From Chloroflexota bacterium (lineage in GTDB: Bacteria; Chloroflexota; Dehalococcoidia; DSTF01; JACRBR01), in the NCBI GenBank assembly GCA_028872875.1, contig JAGWOC010000004.1:19032-83031 (forward strand): a stretch of 64,000 nt of DNA. The letters are read 5' to 3'. Position 1 is the stretch's first letter, and every line of letters begins with the position of its first letter. Below, piece by piece: positions 1 to 10,311 of the stretch. Under the pieces are notes generated by a model. That model saw only the letters and a list, made by a program, of their open reading frames with translations. It made no database searches and had not been told where the DNA came from. The position numbers were made by a program, and so were the translations under genes.

Positions 1-933
<933 letters not shown>

Positions 934-937
934 CGCG

Positions 938-966
938 AGTGTAGCGGCGGCCGGGGCGAGGATCAA
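938..966 (-). promoter_or_regulatory. groEL promoter
   Basis: On the minus strand, -35 TTGATC (966-961), a 17-nt spacer and -10 TACACT (943-938). The predicted start, near 931, falls inside the CIRCE element. The leader to the ATG is about 70 nt. Confidence 0.7.
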
Positions 967-1067
967 GGGGCGCCGGGGACCCCGCAGGGCGCCGGGGCGC
1001 TGCCGGACGGCGCCGGCATGGCGCGGCGGCATGCGCACCGAGCGCGGCGACCGCTACACTGTACGTA

Positions 1068-1556
1068 ATGGTCCAGCCCGGCGCCGCCGCCCCTGACTTC
1101 ACGCTGCCCGGCCTCGACGGGCTCGAGTACGCGCTCCACGAGGCGGTCGGGAAGGGGCCGGTGCTCCTGGCCTTCTGGCAGAAGGACTGCGGCACCTGCA
1201 AGCTCGCCGCGCCGTATCTGGACCGCCTGTACGACGCGTACGAGAACCTGACGTGGTCGTTCTGGGCCATCTGCCAGAACGACGCGGGAGGCGCCGCCAG
1301 CTTCGTGCGCCAGTACGGCTTCCGGCCGACGGTGCTGGTCGATGGCCCGGGGCTCGGGGTTTCCCGCATCTACGACCCGGAGTCGACGCCGACGCTGTAT
1401 CTGATCGAGCCGGAGCAGGGCGTCACGCTCGTCTCGACGGGCTTCGCCAAGGACGAGCTGAACGAGATCTCGCGCCGGGTCGCCGGGTACGCCGGCGCGG
1501 AGTACGTCGAGGTCGCGCCGCCCGGCGATGGCGCGCCGCCCTTCAAGCCGGGTTGA
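1068..1556 (+). CDS. thioredoxin-fold peroxiredoxin/TlpA-like protein
   Basis: A 162-residue soluble thioredoxin-fold protein. It opens with PDFTLPGLDG, the AhpC/TSA-type start, has a redox-active C41-G-T-C44 pair after a hydrophobic strand, and a probable cis-proline loop STPT around residue 107. No signal peptide or membrane anchor is seen, so a cytoplasmic thiol-disulfide role is likely. The substrate is unknown. A TACACT hexamer (1054-1059) ends 8 nt before the ATG and there is no Shine-Dalgarno, so the mRNA is probably leaderless. The gene is divergent from groEL. Confidence 0.85.
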   Translation: MVQPGAAAPDFTLPGLDGLEYALHEAVGKGPVLLAFWQKDCGTCKLAAPYLDRLYDAYENLTWSFWAICQNDAGGAASFVRQYGFRPTVLVDGPGLGVSRIYDPESTPTLYLIEPEQGVTLVSTGFAKDELNEISRRVAGYAGAEYVEVAPPGDGAPPFKPG

Positions 1557-1619
1557 GGGCCGCTGCACCGATAGGCGGTCGCCTGTCGCCGCAGCTTGAC
1601 AGCGGACAGCCGCACCCAG

Positions 1620-1649
1620 TTGACGCGCGAAGGGTGCGCGGGGCAGAAT
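1620..1649 (+). promoter_or_regulatory. candidate promoter of the patatin gene
   Basis: TTGACG (1620-1625), an 18-nt spacer, then CAGAAT (1644-1649). The predicted start near 1656 gives a leader of about 55 nt with a GGGGAG ribosome site. The -10 lacks the first T, so support is moderate. Confidence 0.35.
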
Positions 1650-1710
1650 CTTGCACAGATCGGCCGATGGTTATGGTGAGTAGGTTGGAGCCCCGCCGGG
1701 GAGTAGCACG

Positions 1711-2592
1711 ATGAAGGAGCTGAAGCTAGGGCTGGCGCTCGGTGCGGGCGGCACGAAGGGCGCCGCGCACGTGGGCGTGCTCAAGGTCCTCGACGAGGCC
1801 GGGATCAAGGTCCACGCCGTCGCCGGCACGAGCATCGGCTCGCTCTACGGGGGCGCCTATGCGGCCGGCTACACGCCGGCGTACATGGAAGAGGAGATCC
1901 GCACCTGCCCGTCGAGCGAGGTGTTGAGCTTCTTCCGGCACCGCCTGAAGATCCGCCATCGCAACCGGCTGGCGCGCCGCTTTTACGAGGCGCTCGCCGG
2001 CCGTCAGATCGAGACGCTGCCGCTGCCGTTCGCGGCGACCGCGTCGGACATCGAGCGCAACTGCTCCGTCATCATCGACCGCGGACCGCTGATCGACGCC
2101 ATCGAGGCGAGCATCGCGATCCCGTTCGTGGCACGGCCGGTGGCGCACCAGGGACGGTACCTGCTCGACGGCGGCTTCTGGGACGCCGCCCCGGTCGATG
2201 CCGCGGTGCACCTGGGCGCCGACGTGGTGGTGGCGGTGGAGCTGGGCTCGCCGTACCTGCTGCCGGAGCCGCTGCGCCGGCCGGCGTCGTGGGTGGCCGA
2301 CCGACTGGACCGCATCGGCAGGCGCCGCACGCTGGCGGGGCTGCCGTTCACAATCGGCGCGATCGCGCACGAGGCAGCGGCGGGGCGGATCGCCGACCTG
2401 GCGATACGGCCGGCGCTGACACGGGCGAGGGGCAACTCGCCGTTCCACATGAGCCAGTCCCTCGATGCGGGCATCGAGGCGGCGCGGGCGGCGCTGCCGG
2501 CGATCCGCGCGCTGCTCGCTGGCGAGCCCCTGCCGGCGCCAGATGCGCCGTACGCGCCGGCGCAGCTCGAGCTGGAGGGCGGCACCGCCTGA
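1711..2592 (+). CDS. patatin-like phospholipase
   Basis: A 293-residue serine hydrolase of the bacterial patatin/RssA type, expected to cleave acyl chains from lipids. The oxyanion loop GAGGTKGAAHVG (11-22), the nucleophile motif G-T-S41-I-G and the catalytic D153-G-G form the Ser-Asp dyad of the family. There is no signal peptide. Start chosen at the ATG preceded by GGGGAG. It stands alone, with its own candidate promoter, between a redoxin and the disulfide/lipoprotein cluster. Confidence 0.9.
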   Translation: MKELKLGLALGAGGTKGAAHVGVLKVLDEAGIKVHAVAGTSIGSLYGGAYAAGYTPAYMEEEIRTCPSSEVLSFFRHRLKIRHRNRLARRFYEALAGRQIETLPLPFAATASDIERNCSVIIDRGPLIDAIEASIAIPFVARPVAHQGRYLLDGGFWDAAPVDAAVHLGADVVVAVELGSPYLLPEPLRRPASWVADRLDRIGRRRTLAGLPFTIGAIAHEAAAGRIADLAIRPALTRARGNSPFHMSQSLDAGIEAARAALPAIRALLAGEPLPAPDAPYAPAQLELEGGTA

Positions 2593-2693
2593 GCCTGGCA
2601 CGTCGAGGGTGCCCGGCGCCAGAGCGCACGCGAGGGGCGCGTCGCCGGTCGGCGGATGAGAGGTCATCAAGACGCCTGCCGTAGACTGACGGC

Positions 2694-3626
2694 GTGCCGA
2701 AGCAGCGCAGCGAACCACGACAGGCCGGGCGCAAGCAGGCGGAGCGCCCCACCCGCGGCGCGACGCCGGGGACGCCCCGGCGGGCCATCCGCGGCCCATC
2801 CTTCGTCCAGCGGTATCGTACCGGGCTCCTCCTCGCGGTTGGCGTGACCGTGCTCGTGGCGGGCATCGTCATCGCCGTGTTGCGGTCGAACACAAGCTCG
2901 CCACCCGCCGCCCCGGAGGCGTCCGCCGACCCGGCCGTCATGCAGATGATCACGCAGGTGCCGCAAGCGACCTACGACGCGGTCGGCACAGGGAGCGCGA
3001 GCAACGCGCTGCGGGTCATTCCCTCGCCCCCGCTTACGGCTGGCGGGAAGCCGGAGGTCCTGTACATCGGCGCGGAATACTGCCCCTACTGCGCCGCGGA
3101 GCGCTGGGCACTGGTGATGGCGCTGAGCCGGTTCGGGACCTTCCAGGGCTTGAAGACGACGCGCTCCGCGCCGAATGATGTCGACCCCAACACGGCGACG
3201 TTCAGCTTCTACGGCTCGACGTATCAGAGCGCCTACCTGTCGTTCGCGGCGGTCGAACAGTACTCGAATCAACCGTCGGGCGGCGGGTACACGCCCCTCC
3301 AACAGCTCAGCGCCGCACAGGAGCAGATCATCTCGACCTACGATCAGCCTCCGTATGCCACGAACAGCGGCGCCATCCCCTTCCTGGACATCGGCGGCAC
3401 GTACGTCATGTCCGGCGCGACCTACGACCCGGGCATCCTGGCGAACATGGACTGGCAACAGATCGCGTCACAGCTCCATGACCCGACGTCCGCGCGGGCG
3501 AAGGCGATCGTCGGCAGCGCGAACCTCCTGACGGCCGCGCTCTGCAAGGTCACGGGCGGCCAGCCGGCGGGTGTCTGCCAGGCCGCCGGCACGCAGACGG
3601 CGGCCCAATCGCTGCCCGCAGGCTAG
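2694..3626 (+). CDS. membrane-anchored thioredoxin-fold protein (DUF929-like, DsbA-type partner of VKOR)
   Basis: A 310-residue protein with a basic N-terminus, one membrane helix (about 43-63) and an extracytoplasmic domain. [18 protein letters not shown] places a C130-P-Y-C133 redox pair in a thioredoxin-like fold resembling DUF929 proteins. It is followed after 5 bp by a VKOR gene, so it is inferred to introduce disulfides into exported proteins and to be reoxidised by VKOR. The GTG start lies 6 nt after TAGACT (2682-2687), which suggests leaderless expression. Family assignment is from motif and context only. Confidence 0.75.
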   Translation: MPKQRSEPRQAGRKQAERPTRGATPGTPRRAIRGPSFVQRYRTGLLLAVGVTVLVAGIVIAVLRSNTSSPPAAPEASADPAVMQMITQVPQATYDAVGTGSASNALRVIPSPPLTAGGKPEVLYIGAEYCPYCAAERWALVMALSRFGTFQGLKTTRSAPNDVDPNTATFSFYGSTYQSAYLSFAAVEQYSNQPSGGGYTPLQQLSAAQEQIISTYDQPPYATNSGAIPFLDIGGTYVMSGATYDPGILANMDWQQIASQLHDPTSARAKAIVGSANLLTAALCKVTGGQPAGVCQAAGTQTAAQSLPAG

Positions 3627-3631
3627 GCGGC

Positions 3632-4081
3632 ATGAAGGCCAGCCGGCTCATCTCTCTGGCGACGCTCGTCATGTCCATCGCGGGGCTTGGCGTGTCGGGC
3701 TACCTCACCAGCGTGCATTATGCGTCGGTGCCGCTTGCGTGTGGCAGCGGCGGCCTCGTGAACTGCGAGCAGGTGCTCACGAGCTCGTACTCGACGGCGC
3801 TTGCCATCCCCTGGAGCGTCGGCGGCATCGCCTGGTTCGCCGTCAGCGGCGTCCTCGCCGCGGCCGCGCTCGTGCGCGAACCGGAGCCGCCGTTGCTGCA
3901 ACCCGCGCAACTCGCGTGGTCGTTCCTTGGCCTGGGTGTCGCGCTCTATCTGGTCGGCGTGGAGGTGATCGCGATTGGCAAGATCTGCGCCTGGTGTACG
4001 TCGTTGCATGTGCTCATCGTCGCGATCCTCATCCTCACGATCGTCCGGACGCCGGCGCCGGCGAGCGCCGGCGCTGGCTAG
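3632..4081 (+). CDS. vitamin K epoxide reductase (VKOR) family protein
   Basis: A 149-residue integral membrane protein with four to five helices. It would transfer electrons from a DsbA-like oxidase to quinone. The loop cysteines C37 and C45 (ACGSGGLVNCEQV) and the quinone-side C119-A-W-C122 pair match VKOR, as does the following hydrophobic helix. It lies 5 bp after the thioredoxin-fold gene, with which it is almost certainly co-transcribed. The bacterial VKOR-DsbA pair is the known substitute for DsbB-DsbA. Confidence 0.92.
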   Translation: MKASRLISLATLVMSIAGLGVSGYLTSVHYASVPLACGSGGLVNCEQVLTSSYSTALAIPWSVGGIAWFAVSGVLAAAALVREPEPPLLQPAQLAWSFLGLGVALYLVGVEVIAIGKICAWCTSLHVLIVAILILTIVRTPAPASAGAG

Positions 4082-4153
4082 GAGGTACGTCCCCGGCCAG
4101 CAGCGCCGCCCGCCTCAACGACGGGCGGCCCATGTCTCGACGGGTGCGGATCG

Positions 4154-4978
4154 ATGATCGACAACGCCGCCCTGGCCGCGATCTCTATCGATGTCAATCC
4201 GGTCGCGTTTCGCCTGGGCCCGCTGGCCGTCCGCTGGTACGGCATCATGTACGTCGTGGCGATCGTCGTGGGCGGCCGGGTCGCCCTGCACTACGCCGCG
4301 TATGTTCGGGCCGACGTTGAAACGTTGTGGGCGCTCCTGCCGTGGGGTATCGGCGGCGGCCTGCTCGGCGGGCGGCTCTTCTACGTCGTGCAGAACCGGC
4401 AGTTGTACTACGTGGAGCACCCGCAGCACATCCTCGCCTTCTGGGAGGGCGGGATGGCCTTCTTCGGGGCGGTTGGCGCGGCGCTCGTGACGGTGATCGT
4501 GTTCGCGCACCGGCGGCGGACGCCGGTCTGGCCGCTGCTCGACGTCGCCGCGATCTTCGCGGCTGCCGGACAGCCGATCGGCCGCGTCGGCAACCTCATC
4601 AACGGCGATATCGTGGGCTATCCGACGAAGCTGCCGTGGGGCGTCATCTACACGAATCCCGCGAGCCTCGCGCCCCGGCTCGGCGTCGCCTACCAGCCGG
4701 CGCCGCTGTACGAGATGGCCGCGAACCTGGTGCTCATCGTCGCGCTGTGGTTGGTGCTGCGACGCCGGCGGCCGCCGGGCCTCGCCGCCTGTCTCTACCT
4801 CATCGGCTACGCCGTGACCCAGTTCGTGGTCTTCTTCTGGCGGGCCAACAGCGTCACGGCCCTGGGGCTGAAGCAGGCGCAGCTCACCGCGATCGTGGCG
4901 TTCGCGGCGGGCCTCGTGCTCCTCTGGTGGGTGCTGCGAAACGCACGCTCGCCCACTCCCGGCGCGGACGGGGTCTGA
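4154..4978 (+). CDS. lgt: prolipoprotein diacylglyceryl transferase
   Basis: A 274-residue polytopic membrane enzyme that adds diacylglycerol to the lipobox cysteine of prolipoproteins. The signature PIGRVGNLINGD (141-152) contains the conserved Arg and Asn, and the N-terminal RWYGIMY segment is also typical. Seven hydrophobic helices fit the family. It lies 72 bp after VKOR and probably belongs to the same envelope-maturation cluster. Its substrates here would include the lipoproteins at 9673, 23678, 28528, 50441 and 54416. Confidence 0.96.
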   Translation: MIDNAALAAISIDVNPVAFRLGPLAVRWYGIMYVVAIVVGGRVALHYAAYVRADVETLWALLPWGIGGGLLGGRLFYVVQNRQLYYVEHPQHILAFWEGGMAFFGAVGAALVTVIVFAHRRRTPVWPLLDVAAIFAAAGQPIGRVGNLINGDIVGYPTKLPWGVIYTNPASLAPRLGVAYQPAPLYEMAANLVLIVALWLVLRRRRPPGLAACLYLIGYAVTQFVVFFWRANSVTALGLKQAQLTAIVAFAAGLVLLWWVLRNARSPTPGADGV

Positions 4979-5050
4979 GGCCGACCGCCGGCGCCCGCAG
5001 CATCCGTTACACTGGACGTGCAGATGCCTCGCAGCAGTGGAGGGACGACG

Positions 5051-5986
5051 ATGGTCGCAACAAATGAGCGTCCGGCAGCCAGCCAGAGCGGCGCGCCCGG
5101 CGGCGCCGAGACGGGTACGTGGGCCGTCAAGAAGGGCCTCGCGCAGATGCTGAAGGGCGGCGTCATCATGGACGTCGTCACGCCCGAGCACGCGCGCATC
5201 GCCGAGGAGGCCGGCGCCTGCGCCGTCATGGCGCTCGAGCGCGTCCCCTCCGACATCCGTGCGCACGGCGGCGTCGCCCGCATGTCCGACCCGGAAATCA
5301 TCTCCGCCATCGTCGAGGCCGTGACGATCCCCGTGATGGCGAAGGCGCGTATCGGCCACTTCGTCGAGGCGCAAGTGCTGGAGGCGCTGGGGGTCGACTA
5401 CATCGACGAGTCGGAGGTGCTGACGCCGGCCGACGAGGCCCATCACATCAACAAGCACCCGTTCAAGGTGCCGTTCGTCTGCGGCTGCCGCGACCTGGGC
5501 GAGGCGCTGCGCCGGATCGGCGAGGGCGCGGCGATGATCCGCACGAAGGGCGAGGCCGGCACGGGCAACGTCGTCGAGGCGGTGCGCCACATGCGCCAGC
5601 TCTGGGACGACATCCGCCGCATCCAGAGCCTGCCGGACGACGAGCTGCCGGCGGCGGCGAAAGAGCTGGGCGCGCCGGTCGAGCTGGTGAAGGAAGTGCA
5701 CGACCTGGGCAAGCTGCCGGTGGTGAACTTCGCCGCCGGCGGCATCGCGACGCCGGCCGACGCCGCGCTGATGATGCAGCTCGGCGCCGAGGGCGTCTTC
5801 GTCGGCTCGGGCATCTTCAAGTCACAGACGCCGGAGAAGATGGCGAAGGCGATCGTCAAGGCGACGACGCACTACCGCGACGCCGCGATCATCGCCGAGG
5901 TCTCGCGCGGCACCGGCGACCCGATGCGCGGGCTGGAGATCAGCGCCATCCCGGAGCGCGAGATCCTGGCCAAGCGCGGGTGGTAA
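5051..5986 (+). CDS. pdxS: pyridoxal 5'-phosphate synthase, synthase subunit PdxS
   Basis: A 311-residue (beta/alpha)8 enzyme that condenses ribose 5-phosphate, glyceraldehyde 3-phosphate and ammonia into PLP. It has LKGGVIMDV with the catalytic Asp, VMAKARIGH and [12 protein letters not shown] with the two catalytic lysines, and the C-terminal LAKRGW. The ATG at 5051 is chosen because GGAGGG (5039-5044) lies 6 nt upstream; GTG 5018 and ATG 5024 are alternatives. A TACACT -10 lies at 5008-5013. Its glutaminase partner pdxT lies downstream, separated by a decayed toxin-antitoxin pair. Confidence 0.97.
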   Translation: MVATNERPAASQSGAPGGAETGTWAVKKGLAQMLKGGVIMDVVTPEHARIAEEAGACAVMALERVPSDIRAHGGVARMSDPEIISAIVEAVTIPVMAKARIGHFVEAQVLEALGVDYIDESEVLTPADEAHHINKHPFKVPFVCGCRDLGEALRRIGEGAAMIRTKGEAGTGNVVEAVRHMRQLWDDIRRIQSLPDDELPAAAKELGAPVELVKEVHDLGKLPVVNFAAGGIATPADAALMMQLGAEGVFVGSGIFKSQTPEKMAKAIVKATTHYRDAAIIAEVSRGTGDPMRGLEISAIPEREILAKRGW

Positions 5987-6019
5987 CGGCCCGCGCACCC
6001 GGGCGGCTGGAGGCGAGAC

Positions 6020-6273
6020 ATGGAGAAGCAGACGGTCCACGCGGTGATCTACAAGGACGCGGGGAGCGACCAGTGGGTGGCAACGTGTCTCGAGTACGAA
6101 GTCACCACGCAAGGGGATACCGCGAACACGCCGCGGCGATGATCAAGGAGGCCGTTGAGCTGTACCTCGAAGACGCCGATCCGAAGGATCTCGAATTGTT
6201 CTACCAGCCGATCGACGGGGACGTCAGCATCCATGAAGTTGCGGTAGATGCCCCGGCGCTACTCCACCGCTGA
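6020..6273 (+). pseudogene. frameshifted HicB-family antitoxin
   Basis: The ATG at 6020, behind GGAGGCG, opens MEKQTVHAVIYKDAGSDQWV followed by ATCLEYEVTTQGDT, a typical HicB start. The frame then hits TGA at 6140. The continuation, HAAAMIKEAVELYLEDA and onward, is found one frame over and ends at 6273. A single lost base near 6119-6122 explains the break. HicB normally binds and neutralises the HicA RNase. A sequencing or assembly error is the alternative to true decay. Confidence 0.75.
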
Positions 6274-6370
6274 GGTCGCAGCGGCACTCGATCGAGTCGG
6301 CATCCGCTTCGTCCGCCGTGATGATCATCGAGTGAGTGTGGGCGCAGCCAGGAAGTCGCCGCGCCGCTGA
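6248..6370 (+). pseudogene. truncated HicA-like toxin remnant
   Basis: A 40-codon frame overlapping the end of the HicB relic by 26 bp. MPRRYSTAEVAAALDRVGIR followed by FVRRDDHR matches the first helix and strand of HicA mRNA interferases, where the catalytic His of the G-S-H motif should follow. Here the match stops at that His and runs into an unrelated tail ending in TGA. HicA is usually 55-80 residues, so the toxin is very likely inactive. Confidence 0.6.
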
Positions 6371-6397
6371 CGTCGTGCCGTCCGTTACCATGACCGC

Positions 6398-7021
6398 ATG
6401 AGCGAGATCACCATCGGCGTGCTTGCGCTGCAGGGCGACTTCGCGGAGCACATCGCGATGCTGCGCGCGCTCGGCGTCGCCGCCGTCGAGGTGCGCCTGC
6501 CGGCGCAGCTCGCCGGCCTCGACGCGCTGATCATCCCCGGCGGCGAGAGCACGACGATCACGCGCCTGCTCGACATCTACGCGCTGCGCGAGCCGGTCCG
6601 CCGCCTGGGCGAGGCAGGGCTGCCGATCTGGGGCACCTGCGCCGGCGCCATCGTGCTGGCGAAGCAGGCGAGCGACCTCGACCGCCCGAACCTGGCGCTG
6701 ATGGACATCGACGTCCGGCGCAACGCCTTCGGGCGCCAGGTGGACAGCTTCGAGGAGGACCTGGAGGTGGCCGGCTTCGGCGAGCCGCCCTTCCACGCCG
6801 TCTTCATCCGCGCGCCGATCATCGCGGGCGTCGGCCCGGGGGTCGACGTGCTGGCGCGCCTCGGCGACGGCACGATCGTCGCCGCGCGCGAGGGGACGCT
6901 GCTCGCCACGTCGTTCCACCCGGAGCTGACGGGCGACGCGCGCTTCCACCGCCTGCTCGTCGGCATCGCCGGGGCGCGGCGGCGCGAGCGCCCGGCGGGC
7001 AGCCGCGCGGCGCCGGCGTAG
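6398..7021 (+). CDS. pdxT: pyridoxal 5'-phosphate synthase, glutaminase subunit PdxT
   Basis: A 207-residue class I glutamine amidotransferase that supplies ammonia to PdxS. PGGEST (48-53), the nucleophile C81 in GTCAG, and the H174/E176 pair in FHPE form the catalytic set. The ATG is 6 nt after TACCAT (6386-6391) with no Shine-Dalgarno, so it seems to have its own leaderless promoter rather than relying on pdxS read-through across the HicBA relic. Confidence 0.97.
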   Translation: MSEITIGVLALQGDFAEHIAMLRALGVAAVEVRLPAQLAGLDALIIPGGESTTITRLLDIYALREPVRRLGEAGLPIWGTCAGAIVLAKQASDLDRPNLALMDIDVRRNAFGRQVDSFEEDLEVAGFGEPPFHAVFIRAPIIAGVGPGVDVLARLGDGTIVAAREGTLLATSFHPELTGDARFHRLLVGIAGARRRERPAGSRAAPA

Positions 7022-7092
7022 GGCAGCGCCCCGGCGCACGCCGGGAATCGGTACAATAGCGGCAGGATGTACCCATACGTGCAGGTCAGCCG

Positions 7093-8043
7093 ATGACGTC
7101 GACCGCCCGTACCGTCCTGCCTACCGATCTCGTCGCCCTGGTCTCCTACGACGGGCGCGTCTACGCGAACGAGGCGATGACCGCCGACCGCATCGGCAGC
7201 GAGACCTCGCCGCACCCCATCGAGACGGCGCTGGAGCAGTGGTTCAGCTTCGCGACGGGGCGCCACACGTGGATCAGCGTCAAGGGCGCAACGCTGCGGG
7301 GGCTGCTCTCGGCGCGCAACCGCGGTTCGAAGCTGGCGTGGGAGGTCGATTGCCTGATCGACGCGGCGACCGACAACAGCGCCGTGCTGATGAGCCTGCT
7401 CGACCAGATGGCGGATGCGGCGGGCAGGTCGCACGCCCTGCGCATCTTCCTGCGCCTGCCGCACGGCAGCTTCAGCGAGGAGATCGCCATGCGCTGCGGC
7501 TTCGTGCGGTACCGTGGCGAGACGTTGTATCGGCGCGCCGTTGACCGGAATGAGAAGCACGCCGCGCCCGAGGATGTGCGGCGGCGTGACGACGGCGACC
7601 TCCACGCGATCTTCCAGCTCTACAACGCGGTCGTCCCGGAGTGCGAGCGCCGCGTCGAGGCGCTCACGCTCAACGAGTGGCGGGCGGCGCAGGAGCACCT
7701 GGGGCGCACGTCGCACTATGTCCTCCCGCGCGAGGACGGCGTGCGCGGCTGGCTGCGCGTCGCGGCGGACGGCGAGATCGGGCGCTTCGCCCTGCTCGCG
7801 GCGCACGACGCGCTCGACGAGTTGCTGGAGGCCGCGCTCGCGAAGCTCGCGAACCGCGAGACGATGTGGACGCTCGTGCCCGACCGCGACGCCGGGCTGC
7901 GGGCCCGGCTCGAGGCGGGCGGCTTCGAGACGGCGGGCGAGTACAGCGTCCTCTGCCGGCGCACCGTGCGCGCGGTGCCGGAGGCGGCCAGGGCGCCTGC
8001 CCGCATCCAGGAGGGCCGGCCCGCGATCGCGCTGAGGAGCTAG
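7093..8043 (+). CDS. putative two-domain GNAT-like protein, function unknown
   Basis: A 316-residue protein of uncertain family. Segments such as [20 protein letters not shown] followed by [14 protein letters not shown], and the later [17 protein letters not shown], each resemble the closing strands of a GNAT acetyltransferase fold (G-F then Y), which suggests two tandem degenerate GNAT domains. No clear acetyl-CoA loop is seen. A TACAAT -10 (7052-7057) lies upstream. The stop is 2 bp before the next start, so it is translationally close to the R3H/AAA gene. The role is unknown. Confidence 0.55.
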   Translation: MTSTARTVLPTDLVALVSYDGRVYANEAMTADRIGSETSPHPIETALEQWFSFATGRHTWISVKGATLRGLLSARNRGSKLAWEVDCLIDAATDNSAVLMSLLDQMADAAGRSHALRIFLRLPHGSFSEEIAMRCGFVRYRGETLYRRAVDRNEKHAAPEDVRRRDDGDLHAIFQLYNAVVPECERRVEALTLNEWRAAQEHLGRTSHYVLPREDGVRGWLRVAADGEIGRFALLAAHDALDELLEAALAKLANRETMWTLVPDRDAGLRARLEAGGFETAGEYSVLCRRTVRAVPEAARAPARIQEGRPAIALRS

Positions 8044-8045
8044 GG

Positions 8046-9653
8046 TTGCAGAAGATCATCACCGACGACCTCGATCTGCTGCTGGACGCGCTGCCGCCGC
8101 AGATCAGCGGCCCGCTCAAGCGGCGCACCGACAACACCGGGCTGCTCGAAATCGTGATGGATCTGGGCCGCCGCCCCGAAGCGCGCTACCCGGGCAGCGA
8201 GGTCGTGCTCTCCGACATGGAGGTCTCGGCCGAAGACCTGGACTACGTCGTCGGGCGGATCGGCGAGTTCGGCGACGACAACCGCGCCGGCATCGAGCGC
8301 ACGCTGCACCGCATCTCGTGCATCCGCAACCGCCGCGGCCGCATCGTCGGGCTGACGTGCCGCGTCGGGCGGGCGGTGTTCGGCACGATCCGGGTGATCG
8401 AGGACCTGATCAAGACCGGCAAGAGCACGCTGCTGCTCGGCCGCCCGGGCGTCGGCAAGACGACCATGCTGCGCGAGGTGGCGCGGGTGCTCGCCGACGA
8501 CATGGACAAGCGCGTCGTGATCGTCGACACGTCGAACGAGATTGCCGGCGACGGCGACATCCCCCACCCGGCGATCGGCCAGGCGCGGCGCATGCAGGTG
8601 CCGACGCCGGCGCTGCAGCACGCGGTGATGATCGAAGCGGTCGAGAACCACATGCCGGAGGTGATCGTCATCGATGAGATCGGTACGGAGCTCGAAGCCG
8701 CCGCGGCGCGCACGATCGCCGAGCGCGGCGTGCAGCTCGTGGCGACGGCGCACGGCAACGAGCTCGAGAACCTGATGCTGAACCCGACGCTCGCCGACCT
8801 GGTCGGCGGCATCCAGTCGGTGACGCTCGGCGACGAAGAGGCGCGGCGCCGCGGCACGCAGAAGTCTATCCTCGAGCGGAAGGCGCCGCCGACGTTCGAC
8901 GTGGTCGTCGAGATCCAGAACTGGGAGCGCGTGGCGGTGCACGGCGATGTCGCCGAGACGGTCGACGCGATGCTGCGCGGTTACAGCATGCCGGCGGAGG
9001 TGCGCGAGCTCGGCGATGACGACGAGGTGCGCGTGATCCAGGTGCCGGCGCCGGTGGCGCCGACGCTGCGCGGCGAGCGGGCCGTGTGGGAGCGGCCGGC
9101 CTACGGACGAGGCGAGCGGGCGCCGCAGGCGGGAGGTGAGCCCGCGCCGGGCGGACCCTTTCGGCGCGTCTACCCGTTCGGGGTCTCGCGCAAGCGGCTG
9201 GAACAGGCCATACGGGAGACGGCAGCGCGGGTGGCGATCGCGGAGGAGCTGAGCGAGGCGGACAGCGTGATGACGCTGCGCTCGTACTTTCGCCGCAAGC
9301 CCCAGGCGCTGCGCGACGCCGAGGCGCGCGGGCTGCCGATCTACGTCCTCAAGACGAATACCGTCGTGCAGATGGAGCAGAGCCTGCTGTCGCTCCAGGG
9401 GCGCCCGGCTGCGGACGGGTCCGACGACATCGCGGGCGCGCCCGTGAACTACGCGATGCAGGAGACCGAAGATGCGATTACGGGCATGCTCAACGGCGCC
9501 GGCCGTTCGGTCGACCTGACGCCGCAGAACTCGTACATCCGCCGGCTCCAGCACCAGATGGCGCAGCGCTACAACCTCGCGTCGCGGAGCCAGGGGCGCG
9601 AGCCCTACCGGCGCGTCCGCATCTACCGCGAGGGCCCGCCGGACGGCTACTGA
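8046..9653 (+). CDS. SpoIIIAA-like AAA ATPase with C-terminal R3H domain
   Basis: A 535-residue protein. The N-terminal part is an AAA-type ATPase like sporulation protein SpoIIIAA: Walker [10 protein letters not shown] (132-140), Walker B VIVIDE (206-211), and TAHGN as sensor. After a low-complexity linker (about 360-400) the C-terminus carries an R3H single-stranded nucleic-acid-binding domain (RRLQH region). This architecture is known in Cyanobacteria and Chloroflexota; its job is not established. TTG at 8046 is chosen because GAGGAG (8034-8039) lies 6 nt upstream and the protein start fits the family. It is coupled to the GNAT-like gene. Confidence 0.85.
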   Translation: MQKIITDDLDLLLDALPPQISGPLKRRTDNTGLLEIVMDLGRRPEARYPGSEVVLSDMEVSAEDLDYVVGRIGEFGDDNRAGIERTLHRISCIRNRRGRIVGLTCRVGRAVFGTIRVIEDLIKTGKSTLLLGRPGVGKTTMLREVARVLADDMDKRVVIVDTSNEIAGDGDIPHPAIGQARRMQVPTPALQHAVMIEAVENHMPEVIVIDEIGTELEAAAARTIAERGVQLVATAHGNELENLMLNPTLADLVGGIQSVTLGDEEARRRGTQKSILERKAPPTFDVVVEIQNWERVAVHGDVAETVDAMLRGYSMPAEVRELGDDDEVRVIQVPAPVAPTLRGERAVWERPAYGRGERAPQAGGEPAPGGPFRRVYPFGVSRKRLEQAIRETAARVAIAEELSEADSVMTLRSYFRRKPQALRDAEARGLPIYVLKTNTVVQMEQSLLSLQGRPAADGSDDIAGAPVNYAMQETEDAITGMLNGAGRSVDLTPQNSYIRRLQHQMAQRYNLASRSQGREPYRRVRIYREGPPDGY

Positions 9654-9672
9654 GCGGCGGCACGGCGCGCAC

Positions 9673-10233
9673 TCACTCGACGGTCAGCGTGCCGGTCATC
9701 TGCTGCGGGTGCACCGAGCACTTGAACGGGTAGGTGCCCGGGCCTGGCGTGAACACGAGGGAGGCTGTCCCCGGCCCCGTCGTCACGGCCGTGCTGGCAA
9801 CGACCGCGCCGGCCGGCGTGTAGACGATCACGTCGTGCTGCACGCCGGCGTCCTGGTTGTCGAGCACGATCGTCAGCGGCATACCCGCCGCCGCGCGCAG
9901 GCCCGGCGCCGAAAACTGCAGGCCGCGCGCCACGAGCGTCAACGTCCGCGGGGTAGGCGGTGGCGGCGGCGTGGGCGATGCCGGCGCGGGCCGCGGTGAG
10001 GGTGGTGCCAGCGGCGCGGGCGACGCCGGTGGCTGTGGCGGCGGGGTGGCGCTCGCCGCCGGCGCGGCGGTCGCCGCCGGGGGCGTCGCGGTCGCCGCGG
10101 CCGACACCGTCGCCGTAGCGACGGCGCGCGGCGTCTGCGTGATGGTCGGCGCCGGCCTTGCCGATGTGCCGGTGCCACAGGCTGCGGCCAGTGCCGCGCT
10201 GGCGAGCACGGCGGTGCTGAGCATCAGACGCAC
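9673..10233 (-). CDS. cupredoxin-domain lipoprotein
   Basis: A 186-residue lipoprotein. The signal peptide ends in lipobox LAAAC (C19). A Pro/Ala/Thr-rich spacer of about 75 residues then holds the domain off the membrane, and the C-terminal ~90 residues form a plastocyanin-like cupredoxin. Copper ligands are visible as QHDV (His) and KCSVHPQQM (Cys, His, Met), a type 1 copper set. An electron-carrier role outside the cell is inferred. Start GTG at 10233; ATG at 10224 is an alternative. It converges with the R3H gene. Confidence 0.85.
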   Translation of the reverse strand: MRLMLSTAVLASAALAAACGTGTSARPAPTITQTPRAVATATVSAAATATPPAATAAPAASATPPPQPPASPAPLAPPSPRPAPASPTPPPPPTPRTLTLVARGLQFSAPGLRAAAGMPLTIVLDNQDAGVQHDVIVYTPAGAVVASTAVTTGPGTASLVFTPGPGTYPFKCSVHPQQMTGTLTVE

Positions 10234-10256
10234 GGTGGACCCTCTCCCGTGGGGCG

Positions 10257-10301
10257 CAGCGCAGGGGGAGGACGGGTTGCGCCCTCCCCCTGTCTGCGCT
10301 G
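10257..10301 (-). terminator. large hairpin after the ScyD-like gene
   Basis: Arms CAGCGCAG (10257-10264) and CTGCGCTG (10294-10301) extend an inner perfect 10-bp stem of CAGGGGGAGG (10262-10271) with CCTCCCCCTG (10283-10292); the two pairings share bases and compete in part. It lies just past the stop of the minus-strand gene at 10312 and ahead of the cupredoxin gene. There is no clear U-tract. Confidence 0.6.
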
Positions 10302-10311
10302 TGCCTGTCCG

